A DNA stretch of 37,616 nucleotides, taken from assembly GCA_020056715.1 (NCBI GenBank), contig JAGVHG010000001.1:1-37616 (forward strand), written 5' to 3'. The first letter of the stretch is position 1. Each line of letters starts with the position of its first letter. The notes below the pieces were generated by a model. It saw nothing but the letters and a program-made list of their open reading frames with translations. It did not search any database and was not told the origin of the DNA. The translations under genes and the position numbers were made by a program. Positions 8,353-18,681 of this stretch are shown piece after piece. The stretch comes from Phycisphaerae bacterium. Lineage in GTDB: Bacteria > Planctomycetota > Phycisphaerae > UBA1845.

Positions 8353-11300
8353 GTATCGAAACGCGCTGCCCGAACACGAAGTGCAACGCCCCCTTCGCAG
8401 TCACCGAAGATCAACTCGGCAAGACCGCCATCTGCAAGAAGTGCGGGATGCGCCTCAAGATCTCCTGGGGCGTGAGTATTCCGTTGTTCGATTCCCCGAT
8501 CCAGCTGACGAACAAGCCCAAGTTACAAGAGGCTGTCCCGGCCCTCACGCAGCCGCATGAAGCAGTCACACAGCGTGTACAACCCCCCCTTGCGGATGTA
8601 CCGCAACTCCGCGCCGCCGCCACACAGGGCGCGTTTGCGCCACAACCCTCCGCCACGCGACCTGTCGGCGGGGCACCTGACGTGACCCAGGCGGCTGGGG
8701 GGCCGGAAACGCCGCAGACCTTCATGACTCAGCCGGCGGCGCCGACGTCGGGTTCCGAGAAGCACGCTCTGGAGCAAACCATCGCCCAGGTTCGGTCGCA
8801 AGATCGGGAGAAGGCTAAGGCGGTCGAGGACGCTGTGCCTGCCGAGTGGAAGGTCGGCGATGTCATCCTGGACACCTACGAGGTCAAGAGGCTGGGTGAC
8901 GCTCACGACTACGCCGAGGGCGGCTTCGGGCGCGTCTACCGCGTCCATCACCGCGACTGGGACCAGGACATGGCCGTCAAGAGCCCCCGGCCCGAATACC
9001 TTGCCGACGAGTCCCACAAGGAGAACTTCGTTCGTGAGTGCCTGACCTGGGTCGGCCTGGGGCTGCACCAGCACATCGTCTGCTGCTATTACGTGCGGAT
9101 GCTGGGCGGCATTCCACGGGTGTTCGCCGAGTACGTGGAAGGCGGCAGCCTGAAGGACTGGATCGAGAACAGGAAGCTGTACGGGGGCGCTCATGAGCAG
9201 GCCCTGGCCCGGATGCTTGATATAGCCATCCAGTTCGCCTGGGGCCTGCACTACGCCCACGAGAAGGGCCTGATCCATCAGGACGTGAAACCGCACAACG
9301 TGATGATGACGCCGGACGGCGTTGCCAAGGTTAGCGACTTCGGTCTGGCCAAGGCCCGGGCGGTGGCCGGGCAACAAGCCAGAGCAGATGCCCAACAGAG
9401 CATCCTGGTCAGTACAGGCGGCATGACGCCTGCCTACTGTTCGCCAGAACAGGCCAACAAACAGCCGCTATCGCGCAAGACGGACATCTGGAGCTGGGGG
9501 CTGTCCATTCTGGAGATGTTTGCAGGCGATGTGTTCTGGCGTTCGGGCGAAGCGGCCCCGGAGGCTCTGGCCAGCTACCTGGAGATGGATCCCGAGGATG
9601 ACGCGATCCCGAAGATGCCTGCCAGCTTGGTTGAGCTCTTGCGCCGCTGTTTCGAACGGAATCCTGACGCTCGGCCGAAAGACATGATCGAGCTGGTTGA
9701 GAGCCTCAAGCTCATCTACGCGACGGACAGGGAGCAAGGAGGTATCGGCAGGACGTTTGACCGGCCCGATCCCAAGCCGCCGGAGATGCTCGCCGATGCG
9801 CTGAACAACCAAGGGATCAGTCTGCTGGATCTGGGTCAACGAGAAGACGCCGAGCGGGCTTTCGATGAGGCCCTCACGGCCGATCCACACCATCCGGAGG
9901 CAACCTTCAATCTTGGGCTTCTTGAATGGCGGAGAGGGCAGGTCTCGGATCAAGAATTGCTGGAGCGGATGGAACACCTACGCAGTAGTCACGCAGAAGA
10001 CTGGGCCGACGAATACTTGTTGTCCCTGATCCATCTTGAACGAGGCGATGCAGCCTCTGCTTCAAAGCTCCTGCAGGAGGCCGCGAACGATTCCTCCGAT
10101 GATCGCACAGTCATCTCGGCGCTCCGTATCGCTAATGCGGATCTCCATAAGTGGGGAAGTCTTCCCGAACTACCGCATGGATATGCTGATGAACAGGAAC
10201 TACCAGACAGGTATCGTGGCAAGCGGGACAAGAGGGGACTCGGTTGGACTGTATCCTACTCGCCCGATGGGCGGTTCATCCTTCGTCAAATGGGAGACAG
10301 CGGCTCTAAGGAGCCAGTTAACGTTTATGAGCTTAGGACACACAAGCGCCTGTGTAAGCTAATGGTGGGCGGCCCTGTTAGGTCCTTTTGCGTTAGTCCA
10401 GACAGGCGAGTTGTGCTCACCGGTCCTCCGATGCGCGTTTGGGACGTAGCAACCGCAGAGTGCAAGTGCATGCTGGACGGCGGATTGGTTGTGTGCGTGA
10501 GTCCCGAGGGCAGTCTGGCACTCTCCGGAATGTTCGAAGAAACGCTGCGGGTCTGGGATCTCCGAACCTATCGATGCTTGTCTGTTTTGCAGGGTCACGA
10601 GGGAAAGGTCAGCTGCGCTTCCTTGAGCCTTAACGGCCGATATGCTATGTCGGGAAGCGACGACAAGACACTGCGCTTGTGGAGCCTGGAGACTGGGAAG
10701 TGCCTACGAACGTTCGTGGGGCATGCCTCTTCAGTCCAGTGCGTTTCTCTGAGCAACGACGCACAGACTGCCCTGTCCGGAAGTGTGGACAGGACACTTC
10801 GCATTTGGCGGGTATCGACGGGAGAGTGTATTCACATTCTTCGCGGCCACACTTCGCAGATCAAATGTGCGTACCTGAGTGCCGATGGTAGATGGGTACT
10901 TTCCTTGGCTCACGACTCTACCGTGCGCCTATGGGAAGTGTCGAGGGGAAGATGCCTGCGTACCTTTCAGAGATGGGGGCGCTCTTCCGTTGAAGACATA
11001 TACCCATTTTGTTTGGACATGGAAAGCCCGGCAGAACAAGGGAAAACGGCGTATGACGACATGAAGCCGTGGGTAGTCCGGAGGGCGGAGGAGACTCTCG
11101 CTGCACCGTTCGTGCTGTGCCGTTCTCAACGGTCCGCCGTCCAGACTGAAGCACACTCTCGTTTTGAGAAACACCTGGACGAAGCGACGGCCGCGCTGAA
11201 CCAGTACAGGATCGCGGACGCTCATGCTGTATTAACGAAAGCCCGCGGCACCCTCGGTCATGAGCGACATCCTCAAGCCCTGGACCTTTGGGCATCCCTA

Positions 11301-13202
11301 TCGCAAAAGGCAAAGCGCCTGGGGCTCAAGCGTGCCTATTTCCGCCGTACCTTGGAGGGCCCTAGTGGTTGGGGTATCTGCGTTTCTCTGAGCGGAGATG
11401 GACGGATAGCTGTTGGTGGAGGCGTCGAGAATACTCTATGGGTATGGGAGGTTGGCGCCGACAAGTGCGTTCGTCCCCTCCAAGGCCACGAAGATCGCAT
11501 ATGGTCCGTCAACGTGAGCCCTGACGGTCGGTGGGCGCTTTCTGGAAGCAGGGATAAGACCGTCCGTCTCTGGGATACGCGCGAAGGACGTTGTGTCCGT
11601 GTCCTTGAGGGCCACGCCGACGTAGTGTCTTCAGTGGGTCTGAGCGCCGATGGGCGGTGGGGCCTTTCGGGAAGCCGGGATAAGACTGTCCGCCTGTGGG
11701 ACTTGGCTACAGGAACCCCATTGCGTGTTTTTCAGGGACGTGGGCCGGTTTCTCTCAGTGAAAACGGGCGGTGGGCACTTTTCGACGCGGCGGAGTACGG
11801 TAAGGCTTGCGGCAGCGTATGGGATATGGTCAGCGGGAGACAGATATGCAAGTTTGAGTGCTCGGACAACAGGATGAATGCGCGTTGCCTCAGCGCGGAC
11901 GGCACCTTTGTATTCTCGACGCATAGCGGGTCTTCAGTAGAAAGGACCCCCTTCCTATGGGACACAGCCAGTGGGAAGCTTATTCGCGTTTTTCAAGGCG
12001 AGTGCCACGGAAGTTCAGCACATACTCCCTATCTTAGCCCAGACGGCCGATGGGCGATTTCGGGAGGCGTCGATCACAAAACAAGTGTAATAAGTGTATG
12101 GGAGGTGCCAACGGGAAGGTGTGTTGGCTGCTTTGGACCCCAAGCGGGTAGCGTCGATATTATTACCGCGAGTGCAGATGGCCGTTGGGTCCTTTCGGTT
12201 AGCGATGACCAGATCATCCGCCTGTGGGAGTTGGAATGGGACCTGGCAATCCAAAACACCGGCGATTGGGATGAGGGTGTCAGACCACACTTGGTGAGAT
12301 TCCTGACCCTCCACACACCCTATGCTGGCAGGATTCCTAAAGGTCGCGTGCCCTCCGAAAGTGAAATCAGACTAGGGTTGACTCGCCGCGGCAAGCCGGT
12401 CTGGAGCGAAGAAGACTTCGAGAATCTTCTCCACACGCTGGGCTGTGCGGGTTACGGTTGGCTGCGGCCGGAGGGCGTTCGCCGTGAGCTGGATAAGATG
12501 ACCAGCGAATGGACGGGCCCGCCGCCGTTGCCTGGTGGCTCGGATGCGCCCCGATATTCCGAAGCAGCGCCACCTGTGGTAGGAGCACATCAGGATCGTG
12601 GACCCCAGTCAGCCAGCTCGCTTCCGGGAAGAAGTAACGCTCAGGACATCAAGACCAAGGCGGAGGGACAAACTCAGGTGCAAGAGGGCGCAGAAATCCA
12701 ACCCGCGCCGCCGGATACGCCGACGCTCCTGGACATGCGTAAACCTAAAGGCCGCGGATCGCTTTCCGGATGCTCAGCGCCCTCCGATCCAAAGGCGAAG
12801 CCGCCCGGGCATTCTGGAAAAAGTACGGTCCGGAAAGGGATCGAGAAGACCCCCGTGGGTATTTCAGGGACCAAGGGCTACGATCATGCACATCGCGAAG
12901 ACAATGCTTGTGCACGTTGCGGCAGGCCCCGCTTTCCTGGCGCGCGGTTCTGCGTACACTGTGATAACATGCTTCGTCCGGATCCGCAGCCAGGCGTCGG
13001 TCCTGTAGCGGGCGAACCAGCGGCAGCTAGCTGCACCTGTGGCGCCGTCAACGCGGCGGGCAATCGCTTTTGCAAACAGTGTGGTCGGCCGCTGGCGACA
13101 GCTCGGGAGCGGCGATGCGCGTCGTGCGACGGACTTGTCCCGTCCGGCGTCAACTTTTGCGTTCATTGTGGCAAGGAAATCGGAGACGACAGTGGTGCGT
13201 GA
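8349..13202 (+). CDS. K2: zinc-ribbon / Ser-Thr kinase / double WD40-propeller protein with C-terminal zinc ribbons
   Basis: The product has 1617 aa, with GAAGGGGG just before the ATG. It shares the K1 plan: ribbon C7/C12/C29/C32, a linker with repeated TQ sites, kinase about 175-455 (glycine loop EGGFG, catalytic H310-Q-D312-VKPHN, DFG), TPR-like helices, two WD40 propellers and the GYGWLRPEGV module. The first propeller is eroded: six blades are clear and the seventh is doubtful. Blades are more diverged than in K1 or K4. A Pro/Ser-rich tail about 1395-1515 leads to three CxxC..CxxC ribbons (CARCG..CVHC, CTCG..CKQCG, CASCD..CVHCG) that K1 and K3 lack. Like its paralogues it has HQD rather than HRD. 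It ends 97 bp from the convergent Clp gene. Confidence 0.92.
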   Translation: MSIETRCPNTKCNAPFAVTEDQLGKTAICKKCGMRLKISWGVSIPLFDSPIQLTNKPKLQEAVPALTQPHEAVTQRVQPPLADVPQLRAAATQGAFAPQPSATRPVGGAPDVTQAAGGPETPQTFMTQPAAPTSGSEKHALEQTIAQVRSQDREKAKAVEDAVPAEWKVGDVILDTYEVKRLGDAHDYAEGGFGRVYRVHHRDWDQDMAVKSPRPEYLADESHKENFVRECLTWVGLGLHQHIVCCYYVRMLGGIPRVFAEYVEGGSLKDWIENRKLYGGAHEQALARMLDIAIQFAWGLHYAHEKGLIHQDVKPHNVMMTPDGVAKVSDFGLAKARAVAGQQARADAQQSILVSTGGMTPAYCSPEQANKQPLSRKTDIWSWGLSILEMFAGDVFWRSGEAAPEALASYLEMDPEDDAIPKMPASLVELLRRCFERNPDARPKDMIELVESLKLIYATDREQGGIGRTFDRPDPKPPEMLADALNNQGISLLDLGQREDAERAFDEALTADPHHPEATFNLGLLEWRRGQVSDQELLERMEHLRSSHAEDWADEYLLSLIHLERGDAASASKLLQEAANDSSDDRTVISALRIANADLHKWGSLPELPHGYADEQELPDRYRGKRDKRGLGWTVSYSPDGRFILRQMGDSGSKEPVNVYELRTHKRLCKLMVGGPVRSFCVSPDRRVVLTGPPMRVWDVATAECKCMLDGGLVVCVSPEGSLALSGMFEETLRVWDLRTYRCLSVLQGHEGKVSCASLSLNGRYAMSGSDDKTLRLWSLETGKCLRTFVGHASSVQCVSLSNDAQTALSGSVDRTLRIWRVSTGECIHILRGHTSQIKCAYLSADGRWVLSLAHDSTVRLWEVSRGRCLRTFQRWGRSSVEDIYPFCLDMESPAEQGKTAYDDMKPWVVRRAEETLAAPFVLCRSQRSAVQTEAHSRFEKHLDEATAALNQYRIADAHAVLTKARGTLGHERHPQALDLWASLSQKAKRLGLKRAYFRRTLEGPSGWGICVSLSGDGRIAVGGGVENTLWVWEVGADKCVRPLQGHEDRIWSVNVSPDGRWALSGSRDKTVRLWDTREGRCVRVLEGHADVVSSVGLSADGRWGLSGSRDKTVRLWDLATGTPLRVFQGRGPVSLSENGRWALFDAAEYGKACGSVWDMVSGRQICKFECSDNRMNARCLSADGTFVFSTHSGSSVERTPFLWDTASGKLIRVFQGECHGSSAHTPYLSPDGRWAISGGVDHKTSVISVWEVPTGRCVGCFGPQAGSVDIITASADGRWVLSVSDDQIIRLWELEWDLAIQNTGDWDEGVRPHLVRFLTLHTPYAGRIPKGRVPSESEIRLGLTRRGKPVWSEEDFENLLHTLGCAGYGWLRPEGVRRELDKMTSEWTGPPPLPGGSDAPRYSEAAPPVVGAHQDRGPQSASSLPGRSNAQDIKTKAEGQTQVQEGAEIQPAPPDTPTLLDMRKPKGRGSLSGCSAPSDPKAKPPGHSGKSTVRKGIEKTPVGISGTKGYDHAHREDNACARCGRPRFPGARFCVHCDNMLRPDPQPGVGPVAGEPAAASCTCGAVNAAGNRFCKQCGRPLATARERRCASCDGLVPSGVNFCVHCGKEIGDDSGA

Positions 13203-13298
13203 TGAGGCGCGGCGAGATAAATGGAACGGTTCGTCAACGGGGAGCTGCTCCACGACATCGATTCTTCGGACTTGTCTTCCCTCGGCCGAGTGGCCATC

Positions 13299-15710
13299 CT
13301 ACTTGCGGAAGGAGTACCCGTGCTCGCCGGTCGTCACCACCAGTTGGTCTCCGTATTGAACTCGACCATCCAAAAGCTCCGCCGCCAGCCGATCGCTTAC
13401 ACGCTCCTGGAAAGTCCTCTCCAACGCGCGGGCACCGTAGGTTTCATCGTATCCATCATCCAACAGCTTCTCGCGTGCCTCGGGCGACAGGCAGACGGTA
13501 ATCCGCTTGTCGCGCAGCCTCGTGTTGAGCTGATCGATCAACTTTGTAAGGATGGCACCGAGCGCCTTACGATCGAGCGGCCGAAACACGACCTGCTTCC
13601 GAATGCGGTTGAGGAACTCCGGTCGAAAGTGGCGGCTGACCTCTGACAGAACCGCATTCGCGAGCGCATCGTGGTCGCCGGCTTCGTCGACCGACTTATC
13701 AGCGTGCGTGTCTCGCTGTCTCACCGGATGGAATCCGAAGATGGTACCGGCCTGTCTCTGATCCTGCAGCAGACGAGACCCCAGGTTTGACGTCATGATG
13801 ATGATGCATTCGGTGAAGTCGGCGCGGCGGCCTTTGCCATCGGTCAGCCGGCCCTCGTCGAAGATCTGGAGGAAGACGTCGTACACCTCTGGATGGGCCT
13901 TCTCAATTTCGTCAAAGAGCACGACGGCGTAAGGCCGCGTTCGCACCTTGCTCACCAGTTGGCCCTCGTCATGGTAGCCGACGTACCCCGGCGGCGCGCC
14001 GATCAGCTTCGCTACCTCGTGTTTCTCCTTGTACTCAGACATGTCGAAGCGAATCAGGGCGTCCTCGGAGCCGAACAGGAACTCCGCAAGGGCCTTGGCC
14101 AGTTCCGTCTTGCCGACGCCCGTAGGTCCGAGGAACAGGAATACTCCGGCGGGTCGCCTCGGATCGGCCAGACCCAATCGAGCAGCACGAACCGCCTCCG
14201 CGACCTCCCGCACAGCATGGTCCTGTCCGATTACCCGCCGTTGCAGAGCAGCTTCCATACCCTGGAGACGGATCCGCTCATCGGAAGTGAGCAAGTCCAC
14301 CGGCACCCGGCATCGTTCGGCGACCACCTTTGCGATGTCTTCAACGTTCAATTCCTGGGTGCTAGCGTGCGGGCCGTCCATGCTTAAGGAGAGCGTGGCG
14401 AGTACCCGCGCTGAACAAGCTTGGTCGATCAGGTCGATTGCCTTGTCCGGCAACCGGTGATCCGGCATATGCCGCATAGAGAACTCGACCGCCTTGGCGA
14501 CGGCATCGTCGCTGATCACCAAGCGGTGGTGTTCCTCGAACTTGCCCTTGAGCCCCATCAGAATCTCGATGGCTTCCTGCTTGCTCGGCTCATTGACCCA
14601 GACCATTTGGAATCGGCGTTCCAGAGCGGCGTCGGATTCGATGTACCTGCGATACTCCGCGTTCGTTGTTGCGCCGATGACCTTAATCTCGCCGCGGGCA
14701 AGGGCGGGCTTTAGTATCTGGGCGGCATCCATGGCCTGATCGCCCCCGGCACCGGTACCCACCATGGTGTGAATCTCGTCGATGAACAGAAGCAGATTGA
14801 GATCGCTAGCGGTCTCCCGAATCACCATCTGAAGCTTCTGCTCAAACTGGCCTCGCAACGAGCTTCCGGCGAGCAGGCTGCCCATGCTCAATTCGACGAT
14901 GCGCCAGCCCCGGAGTTCCTCGCGCGCGTTGTCGGCCGCCGCCCTCTGGGCGAGCCCTTCTACAATGCACGTCTTGCCGACACCAGGATCGCCCACGAGA
15001 ACGGGGTTGCTCTTCGTCCTACGACGAAGGATCTGGGCAATCTGGCGCATCTCGTCTTTTCGACCCACGCAGGGCATCAGCTTGCCTTGTCTAGCGAGGG
15101 CCGTGATGTCGCGTCCGACCTTGTCGAGGAATGGCGTCTTCGACGTACGCTTGGGCTTGCCCCGCCCGTCAGCCGGTAGCGGCGACACCGGTCCGCCTTG
15201 GGGCACGCCCTTCGCGACTGTGGCGGGCGATTCGCTTCTCTCTGCGGCGAGACCGACACCCTGACGAAGCAGGGTCCAACGCCCGTCGAGGGTCGCGATT
15301 GCTTCTCGCAAGATGGGGCTGGCGTGAACGACCAAGGTCGTCAAGAAGTGTCGGATGCCCACAGATGAGACACCCTCCTCGCGCGCCAGCTCTTCGGCCG
15401 CCTCGCACACCTGAACACACCGTGCCGAACGGTGGCCTGTGAACTTGCCCCGTGGCAGATCTGCCTTGTTCAGCAGCGACCGCAGCCGGCGTCGAACCCC
15501 CGACGTACTGAGCCCTGCCTCGTTCAGCAGCTGCTCCGCCCATGTGGTGTCGTCGCCAATCTCAGGGGACAGGGGAGCCGCTTTGGCCACGTCTTCAAGT
15601 TTGCAGATTGCGATGAATAGATGCTCGGGCTCGAGCGCGGCATTGCCGCAGAATCGCGCCTCGGCGCCCGCAATTGCCAGAGTAACCTGCATTGAGGGAC
15701 TGATGTCCAT
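13299..15710 (-). CDS. ClpA/ClpC-type double AAA+ unfoldase
   Basis: The product has 803 aa from ATG at 15710 (GGAG ten bases upstream), where Clp-N homology begins; a TTG at 15809 would add 33 residues unlike the family. Domains: double Clp-N repeat about 1-145; AAA1 with Walker A GDPGVGKT at 240-247 and Walker [13 protein letters not shown]2 with GPTGVGKT at 528-535, pore motif GYVGY and [11 protein letters not shown]. Only about 288 residues separate the two Walker A sites, so the long coiled middle domain of ClpB is missing. Between sensor 1 and the FRPEFLNRI motif sits FGF (658-660), where ClpC or ClpA carry the VGF or IGL tripeptide that docks on ClpP. It is therefore probably a protease-feeding unfoldase; no clpP lies in the window. 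It is third in an operon behind a sigma factor and a helix-turn-helix protein. Confidence 0.92.
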   Translation of the reverse strand: MDISPSMQVTLAIAGAEARFCGNAALEPEHLFIAICKLEDVAKAAPLSPEIGDDTTWAEQLLNEAGLSTSGVRRRLRSLLNKADLPRGKFTGHRSARCVQVCEAAEELAREEGVSSVGIRHFLTTLVVHASPILREAIATLDGRWTLLRQGVGLAAERSESPATVAKGVPQGGPVSPLPADGRGKPKRTSKTPFLDKVGRDITALARQGKLMPCVGRKDEMRQIAQILRRRTKSNPVLVGDPGVGKTCIVEGLAQRAAADNAREELRGWRIVELSMGSLLAGSSLRGQFEQKLQMVIRETASDLNLLLFIDEIHTMVGTGAGGDQAMDAAQILKPALARGEIKVIGATTNAEYRRYIESDAALERRFQMVWVNEPSKQEAIEILMGLKGKFEEHHRLVISDDAVAKAVEFSMRHMPDHRLPDKAIDLIDQACSARVLATLSLSMDGPHASTQELNVEDIAKVVAERCRVPVDLLTSDERIRLQGMEAALQRRVIGQDHAVREVAEAVRAARLGLADPRRPAGVFLFLGPTGVGKTELAKALAEFLFGSEDALIRFDMSEYKEKHEVAKLIGAPPGYVGYHDEGQLVSKVRTRPYAVVLFDEIEKAHPEVYDVFLQIFDEGRLTDGKGRRADFTECIIIMTSNLGSRLLQDQRQAGTIFGFHPVRQRDTHADKSVDEAGDHDALANAVLSEVSRHFRPEFLNRIRKQVVFRPLDRKALGAILTKLIDQLNTRLRDKRITVCLSPEAREKLLDDGYDETYGARALERTFQERVSDRLAAELLDGRVQYGDQLVVTTGEHGYSFRK

Positions 15711-15817
15711 GCGTACCAATCTCCGGATGTTCGGGCGGCGCCTCGCCTCCTGTCCCCCATCGGTTGGGTATCGTAGCTTCAGGCGACGAGCGACGGACGA
15801 CGTCGCCAACCTGGGGT

Positions 15818-16342
15818 CTACTCCTCCTCCACCGTTGTGGTTCCGTGCTCTTCCGTGAGTGCGAGATGAAGCGCCGCCGCCATCAGGCCCGCCGCGTCGA
15901 ACACCGATGTTACAATTCTTGCCGCGTCGCCGCTCGCTACGTCGAAACCGCCATCGGCCGTTTTACACAACGCCGCCAAGGCCAACAGCACTGTCTGGCC
16001 GGTCCGGGAACGGCGCGTCTTGTTCCCTGCGAGCGAGAGCAGGAGAGATAGGGCAGCCAGCTTGGCGCGGGCGTTCTCCGAGAGCGCCCCGGTGCTTTCG
16101 AACCATCGTCTTACGGTCAACTCGTTCGCACCAAGAAGCCGGGCCCCGTCGTTCACGCTCAGATCGTGCAATCGTAAGCCATTCCGAACCGCTTCTTGGA
16201 GCTTGCTCGCTGACAAACCCATAAGACGCTGAAGTTCGGTCACGAGGGCTCCCGGTCGACTGGCGGACTCCAGGCCTAGACTCAGCAGACCCACAATCTG
16301 ATCATCATTCATTCGTCTAACATCGTATTCCTGACTGCTCAT
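15818..16342 (-). CDS. Helix-turn-helix protein of unknown family
   Basis: The product has 174 aa from ATG at 16342, which follows GAGGG by four bases and lies 23 bp after the sigma-factor stop. TTG/GTG starts at 16372/16369 would overlap that gene and are less likely. Residues about 60-90 (LSVNDGARLLGANELTVRRWFE) fit a helix-turn-helix with recognition helix ELTVRRWFE, similar in style to Xre or plasmid-type regulators. The rest is mainly alpha-helical and Leu/Ala-rich, ending in an acidic tail. The family is not recognised. Position between a sigma factor and a Clp unfoldase suggests a transcriptional or anti-sigma-like role in the same stress response, which is inference. Confidence 0.72.
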   Translation of the reverse strand: MSSQEYDVRRMNDDQIVGLLSLGLESASRPGALVTELQRLMGLSASKLQEAVRNGLRLHDLSVNDGARLLGANELTVRRWFESTGALSENARAKLAALSLLLSLAGNKTRRSRTGQTVLLALAALCKTADGGFDVASGDAARIVTSVFDAAGLMAAALHLALTEEHGTTTVEEE

Positions 16343-16365
16343 GGCACCCTCGATTCTCGTCTCAA

Positions 16366-17154
16366 TCACCAATGCCGCCGTCGGCTCGATTGGAACGCTC
16401 GTATCAGATCCTGGATCTCGTCGGCGAATTCGGCGTCCGACATGTCAGGCGTTCGTATGTCCTGTTCCAACGCCCTTCGGAACCGGTCTCGCACGGTCTC
16501 AGCCCTACATCGGACTGCCTCGCCCGACAACCCATGTTTCATGCCGATCTCGACCCAGCCGACAGGCGGGTTTTCAAGGTACCTTGCGGCGAACATCTCG
16601 AAGTGAATGCCCAGCCCGTCCCTTTCACATTCTGACCCGACCCGCACAATCACCGCGTTAAGCAGGGCACGGGCGTACTCTCGGTCGAACGCGTCGTCGG
16701 GCGTCTCGCCATCCGCGGGTTCCAGGTGGGGTACCTCCTCCAAAACATTGCCCAAGCAGGCCAAGCCGCCTTCGGGCCGCCTCATGTCGGCCTGGGCTCG
16801 CCTGATCACGTCCACGAGCATGTTTGACAGGGTTCGCTTAATGAACGACCGGAATCGATACACGCGAGGCTTGAGGTTCGCGAGAAGCTGTCCAGAAGCG
16901 AGCTTCACAAAGAAGCCTTGCGTAAGATCCTCGGCGGTCTCCCGATCCATACCGTGATGCTGAAAGTAGCAGAACACAGGCGTGCCATACCGGCGAGCGA
17001 GGTCGGCGATGGCATCATTATCGCCCGCTTGCGCCCTCTCGATCCACGTCCACATCGTGGGAGGAAACGATTTCCTCCAGGCGCCTGAGTCAATTAGGGG
17101 CGGACTATCTTCATGACCCGCTCTCACGTTCGTTGCTTGGTCACGTTCTGACAT
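16366..17154 (-). CDS. ECF-type RNA polymerase sigma factor, planctomycete style
   Basis: The product has 262 aa from ATG at 17154; the longer frame to 17307 begins with low-complexity sequence unlike the family. Region 2 is clear: a helix with AGDNDAIADLARRYGTPVF, the ETAEDLTQGFF motif that contacts RNA polymerase, and YRFRSFIKRTLSNML, close to the RFRSFL core typical of planctomycete ECF factors. Region 4 is weaker but present (GLSGEAVRCRAETVRDRFRRAL), a helix-turn-helix for the -35 element. No anti-sigma gene with a membrane span is adjacent on this strand. It heads the minus-strand operon with the helix-turn-helix and Clp genes and may drive them itself. Confidence 0.88.
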   Translation of the reverse strand: MSERDQATNVRAGHEDSPPLIDSGAWRKSFPPTMWTWIERAQAGDNDAIADLARRYGTPVFCYFQHHGMDRETAEDLTQGFFVKLASGQLLANLKPRVYRFRSFIKRTLSNMLVDVIRRAQADMRRPEGGLACLGNVLEEVPHLEPADGETPDDAFDREYARALLNAVIVRVGSECERDGLGIHFEMFAARYLENPPVGWVEIGMKHGLSGEAVRCRAETVRDRFRRALEQDIRTPDMSDAEFADEIQDLIRAFQSSRRRHW

Positions 17155-17559
17155 GAGTTGAGTCCCGTTCCCTTGCGGATCCGGCGGCGTCTTGAGGCGC
17201 GGTAGAAGAAGGCCCACCTGCGTCGCCACCGTTCGACGTGGTCTTATCCGGCACCATGGTGTCCACCCCTCAGCCCCAAACCCATCGCAGTCGGGGCGGA
17301 ACCGCATGGCCAGGATCGGCTTGGCAGACGGCGAATGCGGTCAGCCCCTATGCAGTATACGCGATTCCACGCTAAAACGGGACGGACGGCGCTTCGAACT
17401 TGGGGCTGTGACTTGCACGTCAGCAGCAGACCCCCGAACGCCGCAACTCGGACGCCGCGGCCCTCGGCCGGCCGAACGGACATTTCCAGGCACTTCGGCC
17501 CCGAATTTCCCGCCGCCTGCGTATCGATTTATGTGGGAGCGTCAAGCGGAGGCGATTCG
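17155..17559. promoter_or_regulatory. Divergent intergenic region of 405 bp
   Basis: This gap separates the sigma-Clp operon (minus) from the membrane protein (plus), so both promoters should lie here. A minus-strand TATACT at about 17354-17359 could be a -10 box, but I see no matching -35. Upstream in-frame extensions of both genes enter it but have no good starts. Confidence 0.4.
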
Positions 17560-18681
17560 ATGGCGGAGAACGAGAACATGTTGCAGGTTGCAGAACTAAC
17601 CCCCGAGCAGCTGGAGGCACGCATCAGGAAGTGGACGCGTGTGTTCAAGACCGGAACAGGTGACCCCGAGGTCCGGACGAAGCTGAAAGCACTCTTGCTG
17701 GAGAAGGAAAAAAGGCACGTCGTGGCGTTTACGGACGAGCAACTGGCTGCAACGATTGCGCAGTACCGGGAGAAGGTCCGGGCTGGCGGCCGCGGAGCAG
17801 ACGAGATACTCGAGCGTCTGATCCAAGAAGATACGCGGCGAAAGGCGCCGAGCGCATCCGTTCCGGCCCTGGCAAAGGTGAAGCGCGCGACTGAACCCGC
17901 GGCGGTCAGTAGCTACGGCTGGACACCCGCCCAGAATGTCGCGTTTGTCGTGTTCATGCTCTTTGGCCTGCCGCTGTTGCGCACAGTATGCCATTCTCCG
18001 AACAAGCCCTCGAGGCTTTCGGCCAACACATTTGGCAGCTCGTGGCAGAAGTCGAACGCCTCTCCAAGCGACCGCCCTCACAACAGCACCAAAGCCGCCG
18101 AATCGAGCTCCCGCCGACTTTCACCACTGACTGCTGAGTCAGCGATCGCCTTGCTCCCGCAGGATGGCATCTACAGCCAGACGGCAGGCACCGGCGGCAA
18201 CTACCGCGACCCGATGAACCGGTACTTCGAAGTCCAGCCTCCCGCAGGCTGGCAGATCGTGGAGAAACGGGACAAGGGCACGTTCACGTTCGGTCCGGAC
18301 TCCACGCAGCCCGGAAGGGTCGTTCCTCGAAGCTGGATCATCTTTCGGAAGGATGGAGCTGAGGTCGGAGTCATCGCTCGAGAGAGCTTCAGCAGCATCG
18401 AGCAGGACTTCGATCTGGTTGTCAAAGGATTCCGCGAAGGCGCTGGCGCGATGGTCGAACGAAGTCGCTTCGTCACCATCGATGGCGCAAAGGGCGGAGA
18501 GCTCGTTAGCTCGGTCAAAGGCGTGCGGCTCTTGGCCGTGAAGTACAAGAAAAACGGCCTGGACCACGCCATCACGATGACCTGTCCTGCTAGCGACGTC
18601 CCCAAGGTTTTTCCGGTATTCGATCAGTTCCTGCGAAGCTATCGGAGCCTCGAGATCGCTAAACCACGCACACGGCCGTGA
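17560..18681 (+). CDS. Single-span membrane protein with a C-terminal PsbP/Mog1-like domain
   Basis: The product has 373 aa. ATG at 17560 lies seven bases after GGAGG; the open frame reaches back to 17335 but codes poorly before this start. Residues about 1-120 are charged helices (LTPEQLEARIRKWTRVFKTG, then a similar second unit FTDEQLAATIAQYREKV), with the look of a short helical repeat. One membrane span follows near 130 (NVAFVVFMLFGLPLL), then a Ser-rich spacer, then a domain from about 225 to the end with YFEVQPPAGW and later strands ending FDQFLRSYRSLE, which resembles the PsbP/Mog1 fold. The N-terminus is probably cytosolic and the folded domain outside. It could sense envelope state for the neighbouring kinases; that is speculation. 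Confidence 0.78.
   Translation: MAENENMLQVAELTPEQLEARIRKWTRVFKTGTGDPEVRTKLKALLLEKEKRHVVAFTDEQLAATIAQYREKVRAGGRGADEILERLIQEDTRRKAPSASVPALAKVKRATEPAAVSSYGWTPAQNVAFVVFMLFGLPLLRTVCHSPNKPSRLSANTFGSSWQKSNASPSDRPHNSTKAAESSSRRLSPLTAESAIALLPQDGIYSQTAGTGGNYRDPMNRYFEVQPPAGWQIVEKRDKGTFTFGPDSTQPGRVVPRSWIIFRKDGAEVGVIARESFSSIEQDFDLVVKGFREGAGAMVERSRFVTIDGAKGGELVSSVKGVRLLAVKYKKNGLDHAITMTCPASDVPKVFPVFDQFLRSYRSLEIAKPRTRP

Noticed and set aside
8523-9395. 290-codon minus-strand frame over the K2 kinase domain
   Set aside because: Antisense to a conserved catalytic domain; parallel shadows occur opposite the other kinase domains, so it follows from codon usage.
13281-13290. Perfect palindrome CTCGGCCGAG between K2 and the convergent Clp gene, considered as a bidirectional terminator
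   Set aside because: Only ten bases, no loop and no T tract on either strand; too weak to call.
15711-15809. N-terminal extension of the Clp unfoldase from TTG at 15809
   Set aside because: The extra 33 residues are Arg-rich and unlike Clp-N; ATG at 15710 has a ribosome site and starts where family homology starts.
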